In this document: one piece after another, positions 35,801 through 47,800 of the stretch | Position numbering within the stretch: the first letter of the stretch is position 1 | Layout of the letters: each line of letters starts with the position of its first letter | From: Brienomyrus brachyistius | Taxonomy: Eukaryota > Chordata > Actinopteri > Osteoglossiformes > Mormyridae | Direction of reading: 5' to 3' | NCBI RefSeq assembly: GCF_023856365.1 | Contig: NC_064538.1 | Span: 16,098,935-16,162,934, forward strand | DNA: 64,000 nt | Made by a program: the position numbers and the translations under genes | Notes under the pieces: model-generated | What the model was told of the DNA's origin: nothing | The model's database searches: none | The model's input: the letters and a program-made list of their open reading frames with translations, nothing else

Positions 35801-38800
35801 CACTGCCCCCAGCAGCCACCCCAGTCCACATGGGGACGTGACACTCAGCCTGCGGGTGGGCCTGATCCTAGTCTACTTCCCCCTACAGATGCTTGCCTCT
35901 CCTCGGAATAAAAACATGTGATGTGCACAGTTCCTTAGAATGAACAGATCCCATATAGGAAAAGGCGCTATAATTTCAGGCTGTGACCTCACTCCCGGAA
36001 TCCGTGGGGGGCACAGTGTGACGTCCAGGTGTTTTTATCAAGGTCTGGGTCAAAGCGTTTTTTTTTGTCTGATACACCACAAGGGGGTGCTACACTAAAA
36101 GAAAAATCCAGTAAAAAGGACCACATTTCAGGTACTATCCCACTGCAGGAACCTTTGTCAGGAACCACCACGGGGACTCGGCGCAATTGTAGGTCCTAGG
36201 TTCCTGTTGTGCGGTGGGAACAACCCAGGTACTCGGAACCAGGAACTAGGTTCCTGAACTTCGGTGGGAAAACACTATGTGTGTGCACTCGGTATAATTA
36301 ATCGATAATTACGACCAATGGACACAACCCACACATCAAGTATTAGCGGAAAAAATTTGATGGCAGCCTTATTCTTATAAAACAGGTTTAGCGCATTCAT
36401 GATGCAATTTCCACTGCCCCAGATAAACTAGTACCTGTATGTGGTCGATCGTGAAGAGGAAGATCTAGACACCCCACACCCAGAACATCATGTCAACGGG
36501 GAATGGAGTTTTATCTGCTTGTCTGTGTGTTTCATAACAATGTGGCTGAACGGATTTATGTCACAGCAATCAAAATAACAGAAACGACAAGACAGCAAAG
36601 CCGCATAACCCTCAGAAGGATCCCTCTGATGAACCTTTGCAAGATTACAAACACATTGGAAAGGAGGGCTGCATAGTTCTGTGCCTGGCTCTGCAAGAGG
36701 CTGCGGATTTCAAATGAAGGCAGAGAGGGCGAGTGCTTTTTTTTATAGCGTTGGTTTTGTAAGTGTCATAAAACCTCACATCTTGACTTTTATGATGGAC
36801 CATCTGCTGCAAAATAAAATATTCATGACTTTGACATATCTGTAAGGCACATGAACGTTAGCAACGTAATGTTTATAAAGACCTAGGTTTACTCCTGCCA
36901 TTCACATGAGCAGTGAGCCAGACAAAAGACAAACAGGAGCACTGGGTAAGTGTCTCTCTCTGTTTCTGACTTTTTAGGAATGGAGGTTAACTGCCTCTAG
37001 CCTGAAGCAGTTACATTCATAGCCCATGTGGACATTGCCCATGCCCAGTTTATTCTTGTGTTTGACTCCCCCTTGTGATTCAAAGTTGCACTGCAAGGGA
37101 AAATGATTCACACCCACCATCTTTGTTACTGGTGACGGGAATGTTGTGGACAGTCCTCAGCTTGAAGCAGGAGCCAGTGAGGACCTGGAGCTCCACTGAA
37201 CTTAGGACGCAGGCCTGGAGATCTGGGAGGTCCCATGACCCAAGGCAAACACAAAGAGAAGGACAGAGAGGGTGCGTGATCAGCTGCCAGCATCCTCACG
37301 GTTTTAGACAGCTTCAGTTTGTTTCACCCCACTTGACTCACCTTTTTTCTGCAGTTTCTGTATGGCTTCTCGCCACTCAGATCTCTCGTAGTCGGAGGAC
37401 AACAGGAACAGGTAACTCTGGGAGGGGACGAAAGAGGTGGCACTTAGGAACATAAGAGAATGTCTACCAAAGCTTCCAGTTCCTCTTAGCAATGGCACCC
37501 TCTGGTGGCCAGTTTGCTGAAGGTTTACCTTTAACTATCAGATACTTTTGGTTATAGCGAATGAGGCACTGGACAAGCAAGTACCATCCCTCTCCTTCTC
37601 TTTCTCCCTCAATCTCCATCTCTCCCCCTCACAGCTGACCCTCCACTGGTGGCACATACTTTGCCATGTTTGTTGTGGATACGGAATGGGATGGTGGGGG
37701 AGTGGAGGAGCAGACAGGACTCCTGTTCGTTCATCTTCTTCCGCAGGCGATCCAGCGCTCTGCTCTGACCCTTGACAGCTTTCTGTGGACACGCAGCAAA
37801 ATAGAAGCTTAGGGTCAGAAGACAAAAAAACTGCTCCAGATAGTAAACAAAAGCAAATGAGTCACGGAGTGTGCAATCTGACAGATGCATGGACGAGTCA
37901 CAGAGCGCGCAATTTGACAGACACGCGGACGAGTCACAGAGCTTGCGATCTGTCAGACGTGTGGATGAGTCACAGTGCGCACGATCTGTCTTCAGAACAT
38001 GTTCCTAAAATGAAAGCTATTCTATGTGTGTGAGAATATACCGAGATCTTATCACTGGGGTTTTGTCAATCACAAAAAGGAAATGTAATACCTGTCAAGG
38101 GAGGCTATTATTCTGCTAAAAATTCCAACACACAAATACTTACTTGCTCCCATGATGACATGTCAACTGAAATTGACAAGCAAAAGTCCTCAAATAGCAG
38201 GGAATTTAATAAGCAGCCCTCAAATCCCCATGCCCCCTGCCTCTCCTTCCCTCTCACTCAGTCTCTCGCTCTCGCCCCATTATGCGCGCAAGTTATGCTT
38301 TGCTGTGCTGCTGATGCTATGTGTGCTTTGCAAAGATGGCTATCATTAAAAGGACCATGCCCGTGTGTTCTGACATTGTTCGCTCTCACAAACACATGAC
38401 TCATTTCCTTAACTGGACTCATTTCCAGTTAATTGCATGAAAAAAAATCCCTTTTAAGATGCAGATTTAACTAAATTTAACTGACTAAACTACCTGGCTA
38501 GTAAACATCAGTTTCTCTCTGACACCGAGACAATGGCTGACACTAAACCATGTCTCATTTCAGCTGATCTCAAGTCCCTGCACGGAAACCAGTCTGGCTT
38601 AACAGTGGTGTTAACGACCGCCCCCCGACACCCTGCCGAGGTCTATGCTATTTCCCACCGGCCACCGCCCCGTCATCTGATGTCTGGGTCCCCTTCCCAT
38701 ACACAGAGGCAATGTTTACCAGTTTAGGAGCCACAAACAGTACCTACGCTGAAGCAGCATGTTCTGCTAACTAACTAGCTAGCTAGCTAGTTATGATTTT

Positions 38801-41800
38801 CTAACTATCAAGGTCTGATCTTTACCAGCTATTTAGTTTTTGAAACATCTGAGGCCGGGGACACATAAATTTAATAGGACCCCAGATATGATAATCTTAT
38901 CCCTGCCCATACATTTACCTCCATCTACACCTCTACTAGGACACAAATGATCCGGTTTTCTTAAAGCAAGAGATTTCAACACTCAACATCAGAAATATCT
39001 CCAGTGCATTTTCATGGTAAATCAACACTCAAGATTATTAGGATCACTAGAGAAAGCCTTCCACAGCGATTTCTCCAGATGAACAGGTTGGGGTTGCCCT
39101 GCAGGAGAACCGATAAGAATCTGGCTGGGGTGGCTGAACGGGGGAGCCTGCAGGGGTCCGTCCAATGCAATCAGTTACTCAGGTTGGTGCACTGCAAGGG
39201 CAGTATTGGAACAGATGGCTATCAAGCCATCACTGTGCAGTGCAGTGCTTTCCATGCATGACTCATGCAGACACACACGGGCGACACATTTCAGATAACT
39301 CTTTAACGGGGACTCTCCCAAACAAGCCCCCTGACTACAGCGGTAACAATACAAACTCAATGAAAATAAACGCAAGACAGACACATCCCAGACCAACTGG
39401 TCGATGACCACAGGATTCTGGACCTGCTCCCAGCCCTCCAGATCTCGGCCAGACAGACTTGCAGGACCATTTACTGGAAGCTGGCTTGTCCTCCAGTGAC
39501 CTTGAGCTACAAAGTGGCAGCTGCACCCTTTCCCTCCTACTCTGGGTGGGCTGGTTCTGATCACCTGACCAAGTGGGTCATCACACACCTTCTCCTTCTG
39601 AATTTCGCTCTTGATGGAGGAGATCTTCATCTTCATCTCCTCGATCTCGTGCTCCGGTAGCGTCTGCACGGGAGAACATGAGTCTGAGTCGTCCAGCGTC
39701 TGGAAGGTCAGGTCGGCCAGCGGGATGTACCACTTGCAGTCGTATTGCTGGTGTTTCCTGCAGGTGGGGGGGGAGGGGACAAGATAGGGGGTCACACTGG
39801 AACTACATCTACAATATGGCTGCACGATATTAAACACATTGAAATATTTGTGATTAATATTGCAATATTTATAACATAAAAAACGAACTACAGCCAAATA
39901 GAACTAAGAAATAAGTTGGTGGTGTTGCCGTGAATTGTCAACAGACACAGAGTAGTGCCAACAAACCCCCTGCTTTTGCTCAATATCTCTGTAGAAAACA
40001 AAATATTTTCATACTGCAGAAGGTGAATGCCTTTTGGTGACCAGTTCAAGTTTGCTTTTCTCCTCACTCATTTTTGTTAAATATCTCATAAACGTGCCAT
40101 ACTAATTATGAGTGCGTCCAACAGAAAGGATGCAAATGACCAATACTAAAATTGCAAGGCTTGCTAAGTTTTGTTCCCTATGACAGAGTAAAACTGTTTC
40201 AGCCTAACATATTGTCATATCCCAGCTAACTCGCTTGATTCTTGCAACGTGAACATCGCATGTGTATAACATGCAACATTAATATTAATATGGCACATTG
40301 TGGAGCTCTATCAAGAATAAATATTGAATGGTGGTTCACTGTGCATGCAGAAACTGCATGTCACTCAGTAGCAACAAACGTTGTGTATCCAAAAACCCTT
40401 AAATCAGAATACACTGTGTTACATCAGACAGACTCTTGTAGAGTAGTTATGGAAAATGAAAACCATGTGAGTTTTCTTTTTGTTTTAAGCAGCAACAAGT
40501 TGTAGCATGACTTGTTTGATTAAAATTTGCCTTATGTGACAGTGCAGATCGTGCAACATGATTACTCGGCATGTGCACATCACAATGACAATGCTGAAAT
40601 GATAATCCATGCAGCCCTAATCTGCAAACAATCACCGGCAATATTACTGGGTAAGCCGACACACACAGCACTGACACACAAGAATTAGCGGCCATTAGCG
40701 GACGCCAGTTAGAATATTTGTGTCTGTGATCAGAAGGTCACCGCTTCAAATACCACGGTTAGCAGAGAGATTCCATTGTTGGGCCCACGAGTAAACCTTA
40801 ACCTCCAACTGCTCCAGAGACTGGCTGACCCTGCTTTCCCAAAAAATATTCATTATTATGTATATTTAATATACAGTCACCGGCCACTTTATTAGGCACA
40901 CCTGTCCAACTGCTCGTTGACGCAAATTACTGATCAGCCAATCACATGGTGGCAACTCAATGCATTTAGGTATGTTGACATGGTCAAGACGAACCGCTGC
41001 AGTTCAAACTGAGCTTCGGAATGGGGGAGAAAGGTGATTTAAGTGACTTTGAACGTGGCATGGTTGTTGGTGCCGGATGGGCTGGTCTGAGTATTGCAGA
41101 AACTGCTGATCTTCTGGGATTGTCACGCACAACCATCTATAGGGTTTACAGAGAATGGTCCGAAAAAGGGAAAACATCCAGTGAGCGGCAGTTCTGTGGG
41201 CGAAAATGTTGTTGATGCCAGAGGTCAGAGGAGAATGGCCAGAGTGGTTCGAGCTGATAGAACGGCAACAGTAACTCAAATAACCACTCGTTACAACCAA
41301 GGTAAGCAGAAAAGCATCTTCGAACGCACAACACGTCGAACCTTGAGGCAGATGGGCTACAGCAGCAGAAGACCACACCGGGTGCCACTCCTGTCAGCAA
41401 AGAACAGGAAACAGGCTACAATTCGCACAGGCTCACCAAAATTGGACAATAGAAGATTGGAAAAATGTTGCCTGGTCTGATGAGTCTCGATTTCTGCTGC
41501 GACATTCGGATGGTAGGGTCAGAATTTGGCGTCAACAACATGAAAGCATGGATCCATCCTGCCTTGTATCAACGGTTCAGTCTGGTGGTGGTGGTGTAAT
41601 GGTGTGGGGGACATTTTCTTGGCACACTTTGGGCCCCTTAGTACTAATTGATCATCGTTGCAACGCCACAGCCTACATGAGTATTGTTGCTGACCATGTC
41701 CATCCCTTTATGACCACAGTGTACCCATCTTCTGATGGCTATTTCCAGCAGGATAATGCACCATGTCATAAAGCTCGAATCATCTCAGACTGGTTTCTTG

Positions 41801-44800
41801 AACATGACAATGTGTTCACTGTACTCAAATGGCCTCCACAGTCACCAGATCTCAATCAATAGAGCACCTTTGGGATGTGGTGCAACGGGAGATTCGCATC
41901 ATGGATGTGCAACCGACAAATCTGCAGCAACTGCATGATGCTATCATGTGAATATGGACCAATATTTCTGAGGAATGTTTCCAGTACCTTTGGGCTGCAA
42001 TATCATGGCATTCCCTAGGTCCACTACATGTTCTAGATGGGTGTGTCACTGGCAAGGATTATGGAACCATTCTAAAGGACCATATTCAAACATTAAAACG
42101 TTGTAGGAGATCCTACACCATATTAAGTTACTTTGGACTAAATCAAAATATTTCAGTTTCAGTGTCTAACGCCTGAAAGGAGACACTACCCAATCAGTAC
42201 AGAATCAACAGTGGGGGATGGGAGACTGAAGCGGAGGACACCGGGAAGAGGGACACTCTGGCTGGGATGGCACTCAATCACACGGCAGTTATACTGTCAT
42301 TCTGACATGTACGGATGCCAACAGCAGACAGCAGTCTGGATATATCCAGCATAGTCAATACTGTCCAAACAGCATAGCTCCGCATTCAAAAGGCCTCGGA
42401 TCAGAACCCCACGCCAAATTCCCAGATCAGTCCCCATTTATCAGACACTGCATTAGTTCCGGTTACAATCTGATGATCTAAACACCATCGCTGCTGAGGC
42501 CGCCAGACTCTGATTAATGGCTCACTTACCAGACAATAGAGCAGAGAAGTGGAACTGCTGGCCTTAAATAGATTAGCCTGACATCACAACCATTAACGTG
42601 GAGGTCGGGGGAAACACTGGAATGTGCAGTATGGGGTTGGGGGAGGGTGACTAACACAATTTCGGTCTGTGAACATCAAAATAATGGCTGTTTGCCAAGA
42701 ACATAACCACAATCACTGAGCATATTCAGCTTAAATTTCACTTGACAATTATAACAATGCTTGCCCAGCAGGGTCAGTATTCAATCTTAAAGGCAGGTGT
42801 CACAGTAATTTGCATGTTACACTGTTTAACATTTAATGTGCTGGTCCTACTTCTGGTTAATTCCAATATCTGGTTATTTATGAGAAGTCATTTTGTATTA
42901 TTGGGTGCTTTTCCACTGCACCACGTACAGTACTTTCGGTACTTCCATAAAGTGCCAAAAGTATGGTACTTGTTTAGTATCGCTTTTCCACTGGCGTAAA
43001 AACTGGTACCGGCGCCAAATGACACCACCAGTGACGGCCCCTGACTGACATCACAAAGCGCGCTGTGGTATTTCTTTCACTGAATTTAAACATGTTATTA
43101 TGATCCTTCAGTTTCCTGTAGTCCTGCTTAAGTTTTTTTTTTATTTCAAGTGGCATTGTCCGGTGTTTCGCGTCTGCCCCATTTCTTCCAAGCGGCTTAC
43201 TATTACGGCAATTACTTTTTTATTTCGAGTCGTGCCATCAAAATCCTGCTGGATCTGTTCATCTGACCATATGGTGATTAAAGCCTGTGTTTGTCCATCC
43301 TTCCATTTTACTTTTTTAATATTTTCGTTTCTACTGCTTTTTATTTAGTTTCTCGCTGTTCGCTGTGTCTTAAAAGATTTTGTGTTTCAGCGGCAGGCTA
43401 TTTGCATAACTAATCGACAGCAAATACGTTTGCTAGTCTGATCCCAAAGTACCGAAGTACCAAAGAAGTACCCCAGCTGGTTTGGCACTTTCGTTCCTGG
43501 TACTCAACCAGAAGTCAATGGAAAAGCAAAACTACCGAAAGTACTGTACTTTGTGCGGTGGAAAAGCGCCCATTGTGTTTGGAATGACTGCAATCTTTAT
43601 TATTTGTAACAAGGTGTTTTTGTGCTTCTATTTCAGCCACTTTTGCAGTACTGTATGAGGGCTGAGGGGGACGTGGCCCAGTCTGCACACGCCTACACAT
43701 GCATGGACATGCACACAAACACGGACATGGACACAAAGGGCAAAAGGGAGCAACCCTGAGGACCCGGAGAAGGCCAGCACCCCGTGCTCTGACACACTGA
43801 AAATGACAATCACCCTTAAGCTAATGCTAGACAAGTAAACCAGCAGAAATTAAGCAACTCTCGACAGAGAGGGAGAGAGAAAGGAGGAGAAACACAGGAG
43901 AAGAGAGAGAGGGAGATCGAGAGAGAGACTGAGTGGGGGCACCATATTTTCACACTCAGCACCACTGTGTGTCAAATTGTCCACTATGAACACTGTTCCG
44001 TTGTTCCTCAATGCTCATTGGTCAATATTTGCATTCGCAGAGTTAAGAAACCAGCTGACTGACACAATAATGGCCACCAAAAGTCACCAAAACCCGCCCC
44101 TAGGAGACCCCACCCCATCTGTTTTTGAGACCTCACCAGGCCAAACCTGTCCCGTTGGTTCCCACCGAGCTGTCTGGTCCGCATTTTGTTACCAGTCCCT
44201 TTGACAACACCAAACAGACATGGCAGGGATCTGGAGGCTACAGTGATGAGAAAATTGGATTCAGGGAGCCAGGTTCTGCATAGGGGCAACGCACCTGATA
44301 ATGCAACGAAGGCTCGGAGGATTAGAGCGCGTCGCGCCTTATCAGTCCAAGGCAGCCAAGCCCGACTGTGAATACAAACAGGACCTCACCCTCTGTGAGG
44401 GTCAGGCCTGGAGAACTCACAGCGGGGCAAGCAGCTCTGAACGCTTTGTTTGAACAGCAACATTTGTTTTACGGAACTCGTGCATCCTATGCACCCCAGG
44501 CAGGATTTAAAGGGGCGGCGCAAAGCAGACCCAAAGAATGCCGCTGCCACAGAAAACGTTTACCCCTTGAACATGACGCGGCTTGACAAATGCATGCCAG
44601 ACATGCTGGCTTTTACTGATCCGGTTCTGGCAAGTGTGAAAGGATCACAGGGGTTCTGTCTTTCCAGCACTGCGTACCGATGCCGTACAGACTTTTTAGG
44701 AGTCCTAACATTACAAGCAGCGTGTGAACTGAGGAGCGTAAAACTCAAAAAAGTGTTTGGCTGCGGGGCACCTCCTCCAGGATTCCATCTGCTGTCAAAC

Positions 44801-47800
44801 TGAAGCCTTGCATGGAAATATCTCTCTCCCCCCCACCCCTCCCTCCATTCATCCCTCTTTCTCTCTGCCATGACCTGAAGGCTGCCTGTCCAACACCTCC
44901 ATGCTAATAAGACCTTCATCCCCTCCTCTTCCTCTCACTCCATCTGTCACCCCCCCCCCCCTTTTATCAGAGCCCTAGAACATGGCCAGCAAGGGGCAGG
45001 GCTTATTGCCCCCTTCCTTTCAGGTATGACGTAGCCTGGCAAAGCAAGTTAGGATGCTGTGCCTGTGATCGGAAGGTGACAGGTTCAAATCTGAGGGTCG
45101 ACACAGTGACATCACCATTGAACCCGAGCGAGGCGCCTAACCTCCGAATGCACCGTCTGACCCTGCTTTCTCAAAGTGTACGTCACTTTGGATAAAAGCA
45201 TCTGCTAAATAATTAAAATGTAAATGCATTTATGTAGTCAGAAACAACCAAAATAGCAGTTCCAGATTTAGGTTTTACTGAATAACATGGGAGGGCGGCA
45301 TGGTGGTGCAGTGGTTAGCACTGTTGCCTCGCACCTCTGGGGCCCGGGTTCGAGTCTCCGCCTGGGTCACATGTGTGCGGAGTTTGCATGTTCTCCCCAT
45401 ATCGTTGTAGGGTTTCCTCCGGGTACTCCGCTTTCCCCCCACAGTCCAAAGACATACTAAATTGCCTGTTGGAGTGCATGTGTGTGTGACTGGTGTGCAT
45501 GTGTGCCCTGTGATGGGCTGCCCCCCCATCCTGGGTTGTTCCCTGCCTCGTGCCCATTGCTTCCGGGATAGGCTCCGGACCCCCCATGACCCAGTAGGAT
45601 AAGCGGTTTGGAAAATGTATGGATGGATGAATAACATGGCAGCCTGATGCTGAGCTGAATGCACAGACAGGCCTCTCCCCGCCTATGAATCAGTACCCTT
45701 AGCCTGCTCCTGAATTTGCTTAATTAGCCTCAGTAATTCATTGGCTTGTAATTTTCGTAATTAGATGTTATGCATATGAATGCAGTTAGCATTCCTAGAA
45801 ATCTAGTACATTTAGATCATGATTGCGCTGGACTGACAGGCCTCAAAGACTGGAGGAGCAAAGAAATTTAATAGGTTCGACTTTGTTGGGTTTGTGTGCT
45901 GTCGTCGAAATTGGATCTTAATTAGCTTAATTAGCTCCTGCGGCAACACCTGGCAATCCTACGGGGAGACGGACTGAGTGCTGACGTCAAGCTTTCAGTA
46001 GCGCTTCATCTGACTTATGTCATACATGTTCTCCCCGCGGCCATCGATCAGGGCTTATGAGGACAGTGATCGGTCAGCGATCAATTATCCTGGAGTACCT
46101 ACAGGCTAAACACACTCAGTTTTAGTGCCGGACAGATTTCACTAATCTCACTGAGGGGATCCCGTTTCCAAAGGCGGACACCATGAGTGAGCCAGAACAG
46201 GAGCCGCTGAGATTCGGACTGTGGAGAACTCATTGTGTTACTGTAACACGACGGGGTTACACATGGGCTTATGTGGCAGCGTACAACACAGTAAGACAGA
46301 CATCTATGCCCTTATCTGGAAGGTTGTGGGTTCAAATCCAATGGACAGCAGATTAATCTCACAGCAGAGAGTGGTGTGGCTCAGTGTGGCAAGTCTGTTA
46401 TCAGAAGGTTGCTGGCTCATATCCCAGGACTGGAAGAGTGATGTCACCACTGGGCTCTTGAGCAAGGTCCTTAACCCAAAACATGTAAGGTACTTCGGAT
46501 AAAAGCGTCTACTAAATAAGTAAAATATAAAGTGAGCTGAAAACTTGGAAGATAGCAAATGGGCCCCTCAGTGTTGGGTGCAAGATGAGCGTGGTGGTGT
46601 TGGAGGTCAGGGGCAATGGAAGAGAAGAGCATCCTTGCATAAGTGTGAAAATGCAGCTCTTGGCTTCCTTGGGGGGGGCTGCCTTTGTTATCCACTGCCG
46701 CCGCAATGAGGCCCGCAGTCCCAACTGGTTTATGCCGTACCACCACACTGGACTAATCATTGTGTCTATTAAAGTGGTTGCTCAGCAAATTAAGCATATC
46801 CTGCATTAATTATTAATGCAATTAATGCTGATACTGAGACAGCAGCAGCTGAGCAGACAGCCCAGAGGCTAACCCATTTATTTTACATTTATTTGGCAGA
46901 TGCTTAAATCCAAAGCAATTTTAGAAAATAGGGCCCTGGAGCAACTTGGGGTTAACACAACATAAAAGCTATGGGCCTTGTACAAGACCCCAACGGTGAA
47001 ATCACTCTGCCGACCCTGGGATTTGAACTGGGTACCTTCCAATCACAGGCATGCCACTACACATGATTACACTCGCACACACGCAGCAAGGAGGAAACGT
47101 GTGGAGAGCTTAGAAGGTAACGTGCAGATGCTAAAAGACACATGCAAAACAGAGGATATGACATTACCACAAGCGGAGTTTGCCTGTCCACCTTGCAGCT
47201 ATACCTCCCACTTGCATTTTCATTCAGTTTATTCTTTTTTTTTTCGACCAAGTGCCTTGCAATACAATACAAACAAGTGTATAAAACTGCAAGTAAATAT
47301 TCTACAAGCTCAATAGCAAATTCTGAGACCTCGTTGCCCTGTTGATGGAGCCTAGAGCAAAAGTGCACATATGAAAGGTTCTGGAGCCAGCCAACGACAC
47401 CGCGGTCACCCACCCCACAGCAGTCTTCTTCATCTTGGCGCAGAGGAGTAGGTCCGTGAACAGGAAGACGTGACGTAGCTTCCTGGGGCCCTCGGAGACC
47501 TCCACCAGGAAGCCATCCTTCACGAGCTGACGAGCCTGCCCGGAAAAAAGCCAATGTGTCACGGCTTCCTGTTTGACATCCGGCACAGGGCAATTAAACC
47601 ATAAATATGGACTCAGGTTCAGCCCTGACTGAAAGTCAATGTATCCGATCCTCATCTCATAATGGCCACATTTAATTATGCTTTTATACAAATAACTTTT
47701 TCCAGACCAGCCATAGCCCTGCTATTTACTGTTATTCACTTCATTTAATTATCATCTTATACTCAATGTGGTCTGAAGGAAACCTGCGATTTACAATTCC

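Larger units (their letters stand above)
39758..47413 (-). other. abr: abr intron, repeat-rich (7.7 kb)
   Basis: Contains a SINE (40722-40860), a decayed Tc1-like element (40874-~42000), a Harbinger-like MITE (42903-43571), two SINEs (45031-45232, 45293-45632), a TAATTA-rich candidate regulatory region (45690-46000), and two more SINEs (46370-46525, 46870-47055). Segments 43575-45030 and 42130-42900 hold nothing recognised beyond purine-rich simple sequence near 43860-43935. Confidence 0.85.

Noticed and set aside
36080..36290. Possible second MITE (AGGTTCCTG and CGGTGGGAA words in both orientations)
   Set aside because: Ends and target duplication are not visible. The similarity to the element at 42903 is only in style.
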